Assembly (NCBI GenBank): GCA_022497155.1
Contig: MU385773.1
Span: forward strand, 62,001 to 126,000
Direction: 5' to 3'
Origin: Whalleya microplaca
Lineage: Eukaryota; Ascomycota; Sordariomycetes; Xylariales; Xylariaceae
Length of the DNA: 64,000 bases
Shown: in pieces, positions 22,195-33,748 of the stretch
Layout of the letters: each line of letters opens with the position of its first letter
How positions within the stretch are numbered: the first letter of the stretch is position 1
Notes under the pieces: model-generated
Told to the model about the DNA's origin: nothing
Database searches by the model: none
What the model saw: only the letters and a program-made list of their open reading frames with translations
Program-made: the position numbers and the translations under genes

Positions 22195-25100
22195 ATGTCA
22201 ACTACTAGAAACGACCATCTGACCATTGGCTACCCACCCAAGTCTGCCAACGGTCGTTCCCCCTCACCCACAACCAACAAGTCTCCCGTCGACTCCTCTA
22301 GCTCTTCAGCTGTTAGATCTCCATTCGGCATGTCTGGCTTGAATCCCACCGGCAAAATGGCAGGTACCACGCGATCCGGGGCTGGTTCTCCTTCGCATGA
22401 GACTACCACCTCAGCCAGGCTCTTCTCTAAAAGGTAGGTCCCATTGGCGGCATAGTATAACTCGTGAATTTACGGCGCGCTGTGATGACTCAGGCTGACG
22501 TTCTTGATTCCCCAGAGCGAGAGAAATTCAAGCTCAAGAAGGCTTGCCAATCAACAACCTCTGGGGCGGTCCGCCAACCAGTGGTAATTCGACACCTCTG
22601 CGAGAGAATATCCCCGAGTCACCAACCGACGGATTTCCAGATTTTGCACAATTGCCTACTCCCGACAGTCTACCGTCGACGACCCGTCGAGCGCGAGCAG
22701 GCACCGTTCCCTCTCGCTTCCCGGCTGGCGGCATAAATATCAATGGCTTCCCTAGTGTCAACCCTAGTTCTTCCCAATCCTCACGACCGACGCCGTCCCA
22801 GAGCCCGTACAAGTCACCGTCACCGCCAGGTTTGAGTGACAATGCTGAGTCATCACGCTCTTCGACGCTCTTGTCAAGACTTCGGGCTGGCTCTATGCCA
22901 CAGCGTAGCCCTTTTGCACATGGCCCGGGCAGCAGCTCGCCGTTTGGTCCTTCGATTTTTAGTACGTGGAACCCGACTGGTCGCGAGAGAGGCAATACTC
23001 TGGCAAGCATAGCGAGCATTGGATCAAACGGCCCCAGTTCGCCTACCCAGTCAGCAATCTCAAAGGAAGGACCTGGAGAGACCGATGTCCATATGAGAAC
23101 TCTTGACTATCTAGGTTTGGCCGAGACTCCACAGCCAGCTCGTGCTCAGCTAGCTGCTCCTTCTTACATACCTGGTTTTGCCGACTTCACTAAGCAAGCT
23201 AATCGTTTCCGTTCTTACTCGGTAAACAACAAGGACAAGTATGCAGACGAGGAGGATGATTACGAAGACGAGAGTATGGTGCTCGAAAATCAATATGCTG
23301 CGCACCTTCAGGAGCAATTAGCGGCGACCAATGCTGCTATCCACAGTCACAACTTGGCTGTCCAGGGACTCCAGTCCTTTGCTTCCCAAGCATCGTCCAC
23401 TCGACCACGTGCCCGAACAGCTGGTGTTTTGGAGCTACACGGTGCTGGCTCGAGATTGATGCGAAATGTCTATCCTACGCCCTCCCGCTTAGAGAGCTCA
23501 ATGACCGCTAGCGAGCTTGGTTTGCCGGAAGAGAAGAAGTTTGAGGATCTCCCGACAGCTGTGGCTGCGATGAATTTGGGTAGATCGAATAGTCGCAACA
23601 ACGGCTTACTGACAGCAGAAGAAGCTGGCCTCGAGGGCCCTACGAGTGCTCTATGGCTAGGCAGCATTCCCACTTCTACGACTACGTCTACGCTGACTGA
23701 AATGTTCAAGTCGTACGGTCCTATTCTCTCCGCTAGAGTTCTCACGCACAAGAACTGCGGGTTTGTGAACTTTGAGAGGGTGGACAGTGCTATTTCGGCA
23801 AAGGCGAGCATGAACAGTAAGGAGATCTTCCCCGGAGCTGGCCCAATTCGGATCAACTTTGCGAAACCACCGTCCGCGTCGAACACACCGGGCCATGACG
23901 GAGTATTCCCAAGTCCAAGTCCTGATCCTTTTGGTAAGAGCCAGGACCCGGCAGGCTCTAGTGCTGCTGCCTCTGGTGACAACGCGGCGACCTCTGCGAA
24001 CCTAACGAACGCGGCACCGGTGATCCCCCCTCTGCATGAGATGACCGGAGACATCCTCCAGATAGTCAAATCTTTCGGGGCCTCGGACGAGGACACGCTT
24101 AGGATTTCCCAGAGTCTGCAACAAGCTATCCAGTACAATGTATTCCGCGACGAGATTCCTCCGATTCGCGAGCCTACTCATACACGAGTTCATGATGCGC
24201 CAAAGTTGAGGGATATCAGAAAGCGTATTGACAATCAAAGCTTGTCCCAGTCAGACATTGAGAGCATCGCTGTAGACATGCTTCCTGAGATTGCCGAGCT
24301 ATCCTCCGACTACTTGGGCAATACCGTCGTGCAAAAGCTATTCGAGCACTGCTCAGACAGCCTTCGAGATGCCATGTTGGCCGAAATTGCCCCTCACATG
24401 GCTGAAATTGGTGTTCACAAGAACGGAACTTGGGCGGCACAGAAGATCATCGATCAGTGTAAGACACCACACCAGATGGCATTGATTGTTGACAACCTTC
24501 GGCCGTACACTATCCCGTTGTTCCTTGATCAATATGGCAATTATGTACTGCAAGGATGCTTGAAGTTCTGCTCTCCTTTCAATGACTTCATATTCGAAAC
24601 TATGGTCAACAAGATGTGGGAAGTTTCCCAAGGCAGGTACGGTGCGCGGGCAATGCGAGCGTGTCTCGAAAGCCACCATGCTACTAAAGATCAGCAAAGG
24701 ATGCTTGCAGCAGCTATCGCGCTCCATAGTGTGCAGCTAGCTACCAACGCCAATGGCGCCCTTCTGTTGACCTGGTTCTTGGATACCTGCACCTTCCCCC
24801 AACGACGCAGTGTTCTAGCTCCTCAGCTTGTTCCGTACCTTGTTCACCTTTGCACGCACAAGGTCGCGTATCTCACCGTTCTGAAGGTGATCAACCAGAA
24901 GTCCGAACCAGAAGCGAGAGACACAATCTTCATGGCGCTCTTCTTTACGCCTAAGGACCAAATCTTGGAGGCTATACTAAGTGATCACGCTTGCGGGGCT
25001 ACACTCATCTTTAAGGTTCTTACTACTCCGTTCTTTGATGAGAACCTCAGGAGTCAAGTTGTGGAGAATGTGAAGAGCGTTCTAGTCCGCATTAAAGCCC

Positions 25101-25789
25101 AGCCGAATCAGGGATACAAGCGGCTGATGGACGAGGTTGGCCTATCTACCCGCAGTGGTGGAGGCGGTGGCTCCCGCGATCACTCCGTTGGCCACAACGC
25201 CTCGTCCGAACGACAACGGCCTACGTCCCGCCAAGCTCAAGCCCAGGCAAATGCCGCCGCCGTACAACAGAACTCGCAGTACAATAGCCAGTACTTGAAC
25301 CCACTCAACCCTTCCAGTACCCCCTCTTCTTACGACATCGGTCCCTTTGCTGTACCTAGGAGTGAGAGCATGGAACCTGCTATGCCTCCCTTCCAGTCAT
25401 ATGCGCCTCAGGGGCCAATGTACAATGCAACCAGCGGGTCTATGGGACCGGTAAATCTCCAACATCTGCAATACCAACAAAGCATGCTTCCCCGCGGAAC
25501 TCCCCAGATGAACAACTTTTTCCCACCACAGATGCAAGGAGGCTACGCAGGAATGAATGGTCCCGGCCCTGCCATGGATCAGTACCGTGGTCAGAGTATG
25601 GCAAACGGTAGCCCTATCCAACCACCTGGCGTTCCAGCTGGATATGCACCGCCTGGGTTTGGCGTGGGAATGGGAATGGGTGGTTATGGCTATGGCAATG
25701 GTGTGCCATATATGCAAGACCAGCCGGTCAATGGTAGACGCGGACGAGTAGGTCAAACCCCTCAACGGAAGAGGTCACCTCGACCATGA
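22195..25789 (+). CDS. Pumilio-family (PUF) RNA-binding protein with RRM, Jsn1/Puf1-like
   Basis: Predicted cytoplasmic mRNA-binding regulator combining an RRM with Pumilio repeats, the arrangement of yeast Jsn1/Puf1 and Puf2. The exons are 22195-22433 and 22516-25789 (GTAGGT...CAG, phase 2), giving 1170 residues. The N-terminal 450 residues are Ser/Pro-rich and disordered. The RRM is at about 457-530, with RNP-like strands in ALWLGSIP and NCGFVNFERV. Pumilio helical repeats run from about 655 to 950; examples are the repeat with NTVVQKLFEHC and the one with NYVLQGCLKF. The C-terminal 200 residues are Gln/Asn/Gly/Met-rich and prion-like, ending in a basic RKRSPRP tail. Target mRNAs cannot be deduced. 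Jsn1/Puf1-type proteins in yeast are linked to membrane-protein and mitochondrial mRNAs. The first intron falls just after the Ser/Thr-rich exon 1. Confidence 0.92.
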
Positions 25790-25817
25790 ACGTGGATGGC
25801 GCTGACAGATCTCCAGA

Positions 25818-25836
25818 GATGATCTGTGAGATCATC
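25818..25836 (+). other. Perfect hairpin in the PUF gene 3' region
   Basis: An 8-bp perfect stem (GATGATCT / AGATCATC) with a GTG loop begins 28 bases after the PUF stop codon, and an outer ACAGAT/ATCTGT pairing can extend it. It may shape the 3' UTR. No U-tract follows, and bacterial-type termination does not apply here. Confidence 0.5.
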
Positions 25837-26968
25837 TGTCCTATTCTGCAAAAAGGGCCAGAAGCATAATCTGCCTAGCTACATATTTACTTTTTTTTAC
25901 TCCTAAATCGTGTGTCTGTACAGATACTGGAGTTGGTTCGGCGTCTTTGATTTCATATTCGGAAAGTTCACGTTGAGAGCAGTAGAGCCGTCATGGATGG
26001 CTAGCTGAGACCCAGCTCGCCTTGGTATGCTGTGGAGGGCAGGAGACCACACTGGCAGTACTTGGATTTCAGTACAGAGTTGCGTTGAGCTGTACTGTTC
26101 AGACGACATATAGATGTGGCCCACACTTTCAATGCATGGCAAGCTGCTGTTGCGGATTGCCAGGTGTCCGAGATGATGGGCTGCTTCACCTCGCGGCAAC
26201 TACTTTTTTACTACACCCGGAAGAAGCATCCGCATGGAATAGATGATGCTCCTGCCATCATGTTTGTTATATGTACAGAGAGAGAATTCGGTTTGTCCGC
26301 GGTGGACGAGCCTTTCGGGTCGGTCATGTCGGATTCTTTGGAATTGAAACGCACTTCTGCCACCAAGCTGGCTTCATGTCATGTATTGAAGAGCAACGAG
26401 GGAGGTTCGATGGCACGTTATTCACAGGACACAAAACAAAACGGAACAAAAGTCACTAGTGTATCAATTCTGGGCCTATTGTTGAGAGGTGATCCCTTAT
26501 TGTCGCCGCACACACCGACCTTCAGAACATGTTATGGCTGGCTCTCGCGACATATGTATCGGTCTGCAAGGCAAAGCGAAAAGGGGGGGGTTAAAAAGGG
26601 TCTCGTCATTCATCTATGACTGACTGCGGGAATCGAAACGAGGCGGACTGATTGACTGACTACATCGCTAGTGACGTAAAATGGATATGAAAATTTCTAT
26701 TAGAGCGAGACGAATGACTTTTTTATTTTTATTTTCCACACATCTGCCATCTGCTGCTTCTTTCTTGATCTTGATCATCGTGCGCGTTAGGTGTTTAGGT
26801 ACATGTCATGTTATGTTGTCTTGTGTTATGTGCTGTGTTGTGTTGTGTGTTTCGCCTCCCTTCCTATGGCAACTCCTGCGTTGGTTCCTGAGAAGGGGCG
26901 GTGAGCGAGATACATAGGGTGGTGTCCTTTTTCCTGCCCAACATCTGTCACCGCTATTACGGCCACGG

Positions 26969-26998
26969 CACGACACGACACGACACAACACAACACAA
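26969..26998. repeat. Pentanucleotide repeat (CACGA/CACAA)n
   Basis: Six consecutive five-base units, first CACGA-type and then CACAA-type, consistent with a G-to-A drift along one array. Confidence 0.8.
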
Positions 26999-27212
26999 TT
27001 GGGTGCATTTTTTTCCTCTCGTGCGTCGATGTTTGCTCGTTGTCCATCGATGGATTCATTGATTGTGTTCGACTATTTGCTCGCGTTTCGTATTTTTATT
27101 GATGGGATGTATGTATGTATGTGCGTCTACCTAGCTAGACTATATATACATCATAGAATCAATATATAGACAGATAGATACTACATACATACCAACTACA
27201 ACAGCCCATCCG

Positions 27213-27254
27213 CCTGTCTGTCTGCCTGTCTGTCTGCCTGCCTGCCTGCCTGCC
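27213..27254. repeat. Imperfect microsatellite (CTGT/CTGC)n
   Basis: About ten tetranucleotide units alternating between CTGT and CTGC, within the repeat-rich gap. Confidence 0.85.
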
Positions 27255-28212
27255 GGACTGTCTGTCTACGTGGATATCCGCCGTCCGGCAGATCCATCCA
27301 TCCATCCCTCCCAGCCACCCGTATACATACATTTGTACATAGAGTAGTAGCCCTAGGGAGGACTAGTCTGCTCTAGTTAGTTCGAAAGCAATCTATTTAT
27401 TTATGTATGTAGAACGACCGCGTCCACCATCCACCATCCTCCACTGATGAGGCAGGCAGACACCTTACATACATACATAGGCACAGTATATACAGTATGT
27501 ATGTATGTGCGGATTATGTAGGTTAGCTGACGTGGCTTGCACCGCGGTGGGACCACCAACCAAACGGCATACATACACACATTCGCGCCGCTCTCCCGCC
27601 TTCCCACCCCCTTGAGTCAGCGGTCGGTCCGGCGCTTTGCTGGGGGATGAGTAATTAGCTACAGGTTGGGAATTGGGGGTTGGTGGTGATTATTCTCGGG
27701 CGCTTACTATGTACTGTATGTATATGTATTGTACGGGTGGATGGATGAATGAATGTATGTGGGAGTCGAGGACTCGACCCGTGCTGATCTGGATTGTGTA
27801 TTGCGTATTTATTAAAATGGACTGATTGATGGTTTCACAGATGGAATGAATATAGAGGCCTCCTATTTAGTCCTATAGGCGTGCTTACATTGACGCTTAC
27901 GCTTCGAAGTCACTGAAATTAGACCTATGTGCTACAACAATAGCCTCACGAACTAATATGATATTACTATCAGCACACACACCTCGTAGAGAAGTCCATG
28001 TAATCGCAGATAGATGCATTATGTTCAAATTCATTCACATATACCGGTACCGCCAGCCACACGAGCTAGCTGGCTGGTAGTAGTAGTAGCATACATACAT
28101 ACATGGACATGGACCACAACGGATGGGTGTGTAGTAAAAGAAAAATCAACGATTTGCCTGCCTGCCTGCTTGCTTGCTTATGATGACTAAACTATAGGCT
28201 TCATTCATCTCA

Positions 28213-28243
<31 letters not shown>

Positions 28244-28244
28244 G
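28213..28244. repeat. Microsatellite (TCTG)x8
   Basis: Eight perfect TCTG copies in intergenic DNA, about 75 bp beyond the stop of the short minus-strand frame at 28320-28370. Confidence 0.9.
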
Positions 28245-28319
28245 CTTTCCTCCATGCTGCCTGCCTGCTGCCTCTGGCCCTCTGAGCCCGGAAGAAAAGA
28301 CGCGATCCCTCACCTCACC

Positions 28320-28640
28320 TCACGAACGCCGGTTCCCTCCTGCTGAACTGACTAACTGACGGACATCCATCTCGCGTGCGTGCTCTCTTGTTCTCGTTGG
28401 GTTGGTTGACGATGGCGAATTGACGAACAACTGAGTAAGTAGCCAGAGGAGAGGCTCTAGGATAGGAGAGAGTAAGGGGAAGGGACAAGGAGGAAAAAAA
28501 GGGGACAAAACAACCAGATCTATCTGAGGAGGTCGGAGGTCGGAGATGGATGTATGGATGGACGGCAACGGAAAAAGAAAAAGGAAGAAAGAAGAAGAAA
28601 AAAAACCACGCAAAGGGTCTGTCTCGGACGGCGAAAGGAA
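28320..28640 (-). promoter_or_regulatory. CT-rich leader-like block with a 16-codon frame
   Basis: Read on the minus strand, 28640-28430 is strongly pyrimidine-rich, like the 5' leaders of other genes here. It is followed by an ATG at 28370 opening a 16-codon frame (MDVRQLVSSAGGNRRS) that stops at 28320. A GTGAGG donor-like sequence overlaps the stop codon. No further coding exon is visible to the left. It could be the first exon of a lost gene, the leader of a non-coding RNA, or chance. Confidence 0.25.
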
Positions 28641-29444
28641 AAAAGACCCCGCGGAATTTTTATTTTTCTCTCTCTCGTGATGACCCTGGTCCCTGTTTGC
28701 CCTTGGTTTCTGAAACCTTGCTATGACCATAAACCATCCCCTCCCCTCCCTTGCCGTGTGCCGTGTATGCTTGGTTGTGTGTGTGTTTTTGCTTGCCTGA
28801 GGTACTAATACAAAGAAATTTCGGGTTGCGAAAAGGGTCAAGGCGAAAATAGGCTACAATCATCAGCTTCGCCTTCGCCCTCGCCTTCACCTCTAGTCTG
28901 TGATGAACAGACGTAACGTATGTCTTGAGAGAACACAGAGATGCAATGATGTGTGACCCGCGACCCGTGATCATGTCGGAAAGTAGTGGGAAATAGAGAA
29001 GAAGGAAGGGGTCGGTCATCCAGATAATATTCCGGATTCATTACGTGTGTTGTGTATGTATCTCTCAGTATGCTCAATCTACTACTTCAGTAGATAGATG
29101 CAGAATCCAGAATCTAGCCCGGATTCAGAGATGGTGCTCCTCCGAGACTCATCAGCTCGAAAGGAGAATATTAATGGCTTTGTACAGCATCCCAGCTCTC
29201 ATCGTGATGACAAAAGAGTGGGAAAAGGAATTATGTAGGTAGAACGCGAGGGGGATATTCGGAAAAAGACTCTTCGGGAACTCTTCATCATTTCCCAATG
29301 CATGACCCCCTTCATAGAAAGGCCTAGGAAACAACCCAAAGCAGTGGCCCTCAAGATACAGCTTGTCTCCCTGTTTCAAGAGAAATTGGCATAAGTTACA
29401 TGAGCCGGTACATGACTGACTATGCTGCTGTCGGGTGATCCCTC

Positions 29445-32400
29445 CTAGTCGATCTGCATTGCGGTATCGTCAGTCGTTTTCATCGCGTCAGCGTCAGCGT
29501 CAGCGGCCTCGGTTTCCTCGGGAGCGATGCGCGGGCTGGAGACCCGTGACTTCTCGTCCTTCACCATGGCAGCGGAGACGTTGCGCGGCGAGCCCTTGGG
29601 CGTTATGGGCTGGTGCTCGAGCGTCGTCGCCGGCGTTGCGATATCCGCAGCCGCGGCCTCAGGAGCGGTAGATTCCTTCCGGCCTTCCAGCATCTTGGCA
29701 ATGTTTTTCGAGAGCAGTTCAGCTTGGATGAGCATGGCTTGCAGAGCAGCATCGTCCGCCCCGGCCAGATTGCCTGTACCGATGCGCTGCGCATCACCGC
29801 TAGCGATCAAGGAAATGGTAGCAGGACTAGCTTGAGACTGTACACTAAGTTAGCTGCGAAATCCTCGGTATATTATCAGTTAGAACACTACGTACCAGCA
29901 TGGCTTGTACCAGTTGGCTGACACCTTCGGCTTCACCGCCACCTTGGGCCAACTGGGCAAGGTTCAGAGCAGCCTGTTGCTCCTCTAGACTCCGTGTTGT
30001 GGGTGCCGCAGGGAAAGCGGGGTTTGTCGGGCCAACCTGGGCTTGGATATGTCCCCGATTCCGGTGCACACTGTACGATCAGTCAGTATTATGTAACTCT
30101 AGGTCATCACTCAGCCAGCGCGATCTTACCGATCGATGAAGTCCAGCTTGATGCCCTTCTCAGGCACTCGGAAGACACGGCCGAAGCTCTTGTGTCGCCG
30201 CCAATCCGCTGCATCGTTGTCGTCATCGCTGCTGTCCGCCTCGACTTCTATCCAGCCGTTGTTGGCCATGCCGCGGCTGTAGGCCTGCTCGATAACCGGC
30301 GCATTCTTGATCTTGCGATACCGGTGTGCCGGTGCCAGTCTCTCCGGAAAGTCGCTCAAAAGCTCATCAACATGGCAAGGACAGCGCCACGTACGGGGAA
30401 CCGGAGGGACAGCTAGGGGAGGATCCAGACACTCAAGATGCCAGTGTAGTCCACAGACGGAGCATGGAATAATAGGACGGTTGTCCGTCACTCCCTTGTG
30501 GCAATGGTGGCAAAGCACCGGGCCATCGGCATTGCGGAGCTTAAAGAAGTCGAAGGGCTCTTCAAGACCTTTCTTGTTGTGCCTAAGGTTGCGCCCGTTA
30601 GTTGACTGTATATACCAAATAAAAAATCGCGTGATGAGACAAAATGCACTTACTTGGGCTTGGGAGGTGCTATCTCCTCGTATTCGCCCTCTGGGCCGGT
30701 CTTAACACCCTCGAAACGATCCCGTACATCTTCAGGTAGGCGGAAAGCGCGAGGATTCTTGCGCTCGAGGCCGTGCAATAGAGAACCAAAGGCGCCCCTT
30801 TGCTCACCGATCGACGGATAATACCGGTGGTTGCACTCATTGCAGAACCACTCGTCAGGTATGTGGCCGCCGTCCATTGGAGGATCTATGCATAGGAAAT
30901 GGAACGAATAATTGCAGCCGTCACAGCAGACCAGTTCGCCATTTCCGCCGCACGTATAACAGGAGTCGTCATTATCGTCCTAGCGTGGTATATCTCGTCA
31001 GCGTGAAAATGAAAATGAACGTGGGACACCTTTTTGCGTATTGCTGCTACCGTAGAGACGAGACACTTCGGCAAAAGCGGGAACCGAATAGGATCGCCAC
31101 CATCCAACTTCCCGTTCCCCCAATCTTAGGGCTAAGCCTCCCTTGGCCACGGGTGCGGGAAATTTCGCATAATAGAAACCATCCCGGCGAATTATGTAGA
31201 TGGATAAAGTGATTTGAGATGGGATCTTTGATGGAATAATCTCTTACCTGGTTATTCGGTGCTCCGTTGCCCACAGGGCTCGGTCGCTCACCAGTACCGC
31301 GAGGAATTCCCGCAGAGGTGCCCTTCTTCTTCATCGGTCTGCAACGCCAAACGGACGCATCGGTCAGTAAATCCGTTTGCAAGGTGTATGTATGCATTTG
31401 AAGATAGAAATGGAAATGTTGATGCAAATGATGATGGATTGTGAGATAAAGTGAGATTCATGTGGTGCCACATCGCCACTTGGCTGAGTGTCTGCTCTGT
31501 GACAACACACAGCATTCCGTCGGACGAAGCTGCGCCCAACACATAACATCATGAGTAGGCATGGGTGAGTTAGATTTGACACTTACGAGGTCTTGACGCG
31601 CAGGCCTGGCCGCGGCTTCTTGCTCGATCGCAGATTAGACGGGGTGGCTGCACGTGAGTTGCGCGCCGAGGACGATTCCAGATCGGCCCTGAAGGACAGC
31701 GCAGTGGGTGAGACAGAATCGTCGAACTCGTCATGATTCCGCTTGGCTGCCCTGGCCGCTCGCGAACTCAGGGCCGGCGTACGAGATGCACGGTTGTTCT
31801 GCTCTGCTGCCAATGCAGCGGGCGGCGGCGGCGGCACAGCCGCCAGCTCTTGCGGCTCTTCCGACCCCAGGGGATTGCGCACGAAGCTCTCCTCCGAAGC
31901 GCGCGAGGTGAAACGAGCGTTGTCCGACTTTCTCTCTAATTTCTTCTGGACATAGAGATCAGAATTATCCAGCTCTCCAAACCTGCTGCTGAATTTCAAA
32001 GCCGTAGATGGCTGATGCAGGTGAAGATGGGGTGATGCACCGTTGGACTTGGTGGTGGTGGTGTTGGCTTTAGCATCAGCGTTGGCGCCAGCGTCGACAA
32101 GAAGGGTGGCGGGCATGCTTGAGTCCCGTGATGGGGAGGTGGGTTGAGTAAAGGTAGTGTTTTGAGAGAGAGCAGCGTCGGGCAATACTTTCTGCTTTTT
32201 GGTTGCGGGTAGCTTTTTTGGGCCGCTGATTGGCCGGCTGGCGCTAGCCGGGATTTGCGCTGTATTTGGCTCAGCATCCATGGTGTCCATGGACAACGGA
32301 CGCGCTACAGCCAAATCATCGTCCACCTGGTCCAAAAACTCCTCCAAATCATCGGGGAGTTCATCGGGAACAGAGGACAGAGACGAGGTGCTGCTGACAG

Positions 32401-33748
32401 AGCCCGTGCGCGCCTTCTTTCCCCGTGGTGATTTGTGACTTGCAGTGCGTTTGTGCCCACCAACACCGTTAGATTTAGGTGTGCCATTTGCACCACGGTG
32501 CTCGCGATGCTCTCTATGCTCGCGATGCTCTCTATGCTCGCGATGCTCTCTATGCTCACAGTGTCCACGATGCTCTCGGATCTCTCGGTGCTCTTGGTGA
32601 TCACCTTCGAGTTTGACCTTCTTGCTGACATGGCCGTCACTGACGCCATCATTTTCTTTGCCTCCGAAATTCACGTCCATTCTGATGAGATCAGCGTAAG
32701 GTGCAGGCCTGGGTTTGTGGGGAGTGAAGCGACTGCCGGTAGAGGGGGGAACAAAGTAATAGCAGCCTTTGTTGTCCTTTTTGCCGTCTTTCTTTTTCTC
32801 GTGGACAAGGCGATTGAATTCTTGAAGAGTATCCGAATCAGCCCGTTGAAAGTAGATATCCTCAATCATAGATATAAAGTGAGGATCAGTAGAATTCTCG
32901 TCATACAGAAGGCGCAGCGCCCAGGCGGTAGGGTAGCGGTAGTGCCGCAGTGCCTCGTCGACCGCAAGCTCAACCACTTTGTCAGCCAGGTCCTTATCGT
33001 CGGGCTCCCGGCTGAGAATGGAAGGTGGAGCGTGGAAGGGCGAGGACGGATGGATCGGCGAGGAGTGGAGATGAGGAGTATGAGTAGTATAGGTAGTAGT
33101 ATGAGTAGGAGTAGGGCTGGGCCGCGCACTCTTGCGTCTGGAGGAATGGCGTCTGGTATTGGCGCTGGGCGTGCTGTTGATGTGGGAAGAGCGACGAGTC
33201 TTTGATTTTTTGGGGACGTAGTCATCGTCCTCACCATCGTCCACGATGGGCACGTGCAGGGCAGGCCGCGATAAGGGCGACAAGGGCGCCTCCTCCTCCT
33301 CCGCAGGGTCGGCATCTAATGACTCCCGTATTCGCATCGCTACTGGCGTGGAAGTAGATGCAAGTGCAGATACAGATGCAGGTGCAGGCTGAGGCTGCTC
33401 CGACGGCGAGGCAGCAGGAGTGGTCGCAGCCGCAGCCGATTTTTTTAAGATGATCTTGGTCTTCACCGCCGGGGTTGTTGCCGGGTCGCCATTCGCAGGC
33501 GACTTCTTGTGCATGGCGGCCTTGGGGAGAGTGCCGAGGGGAGCCATGTTTTCCACGACGCCGCCGCGTAGCAGTCCTGCCTCCTGATAGCTTGCTTTGT
33601 TCTGAAGGGGCGGTTCCAACCAACGTTGCATAAATATTCTTTGACCTTCGGAAGCGAGGCCTCTGGTGGTCTGACCTGAGGGAGAGCTCGAGAGATGCAG
33701 TGGGCTGGAGAAGCGGGTTCGGCCAGTTTTGGAGTTGGAGGACATCAT
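29445..33748 (-). CDS. RCO1: Rco1-like tandem-PHD subunit of the Rpd3S histone deacetylase complex
   Basis: Nuclear chromatin protein. Rco1 brings the Rpd3S deacetylase to transcribed gene bodies, where its PHD fingers bind the H3 tail. The six exons on the minus strand are 33748-31587, 31338-31248, 30979-30654, 30582-30130, 30070-29896 and 29837-29445, giving 1199 residues. The first in-frame ATGs are at 33748 and 33745; the codon at 33844 is TTG. The N-terminal 750 residues are disordered and Ser/Pro-rich, with an (Glu-His-Arg) run encoded by an 18-bp tandem repeat. PHD1 (about 756-797) starts CYTCGGNGELVCCDGC and ends WFCNEC. PHD2 (about 882-930) starts VLCHHCHKG and ends WRCPCH. The region after PHD2 and the Gln/Ala-rich C-terminus match the Rco1 layout. 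All junctions are canonical and in frame. The tandem PHD fingers and the family-typical spacing make the assignment strong. Confidence 0.9.
32500..32553. repeat. 18-bp minisatellite x3 inside RCO1
   Basis: Three perfect 18-bp copies in the first coding exon. They encode six Glu-His-Arg triplets and extend into degenerate copies on the N-terminal side (EHREIREHRGHCEHR). The length is a multiple of three, so copy-number change would keep the frame. Confidence 0.9.

Larger units (their letters stand above)
25790..29444. other. Gene-free stretch rich in simple repeats
   Basis: About 3.65 kb between convergent genes (PUF on + and RCO1 on -). The first 500 bp or so is probably PUF 3' UTR. From about 26950 to 28250 it is dominated by tetranucleotide and pentanucleotide runs. 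A purine-rich block at 28430-28640 looks like a CT-rich leader on the minus strand. No domain-bearing open frame was found on either strand. Confidence 0.6.

Noticed and set aside
27765..27785. Possible tRNA B-box (GGACTCGACCC)
   Set aside because: No matching A-box or cloverleaf arms at the right distance.
27213..28244. Regular repeats as a CRISPR array
   Set aside because: These are simple tetranucleotide runs without spacers, in a eukaryotic genome.
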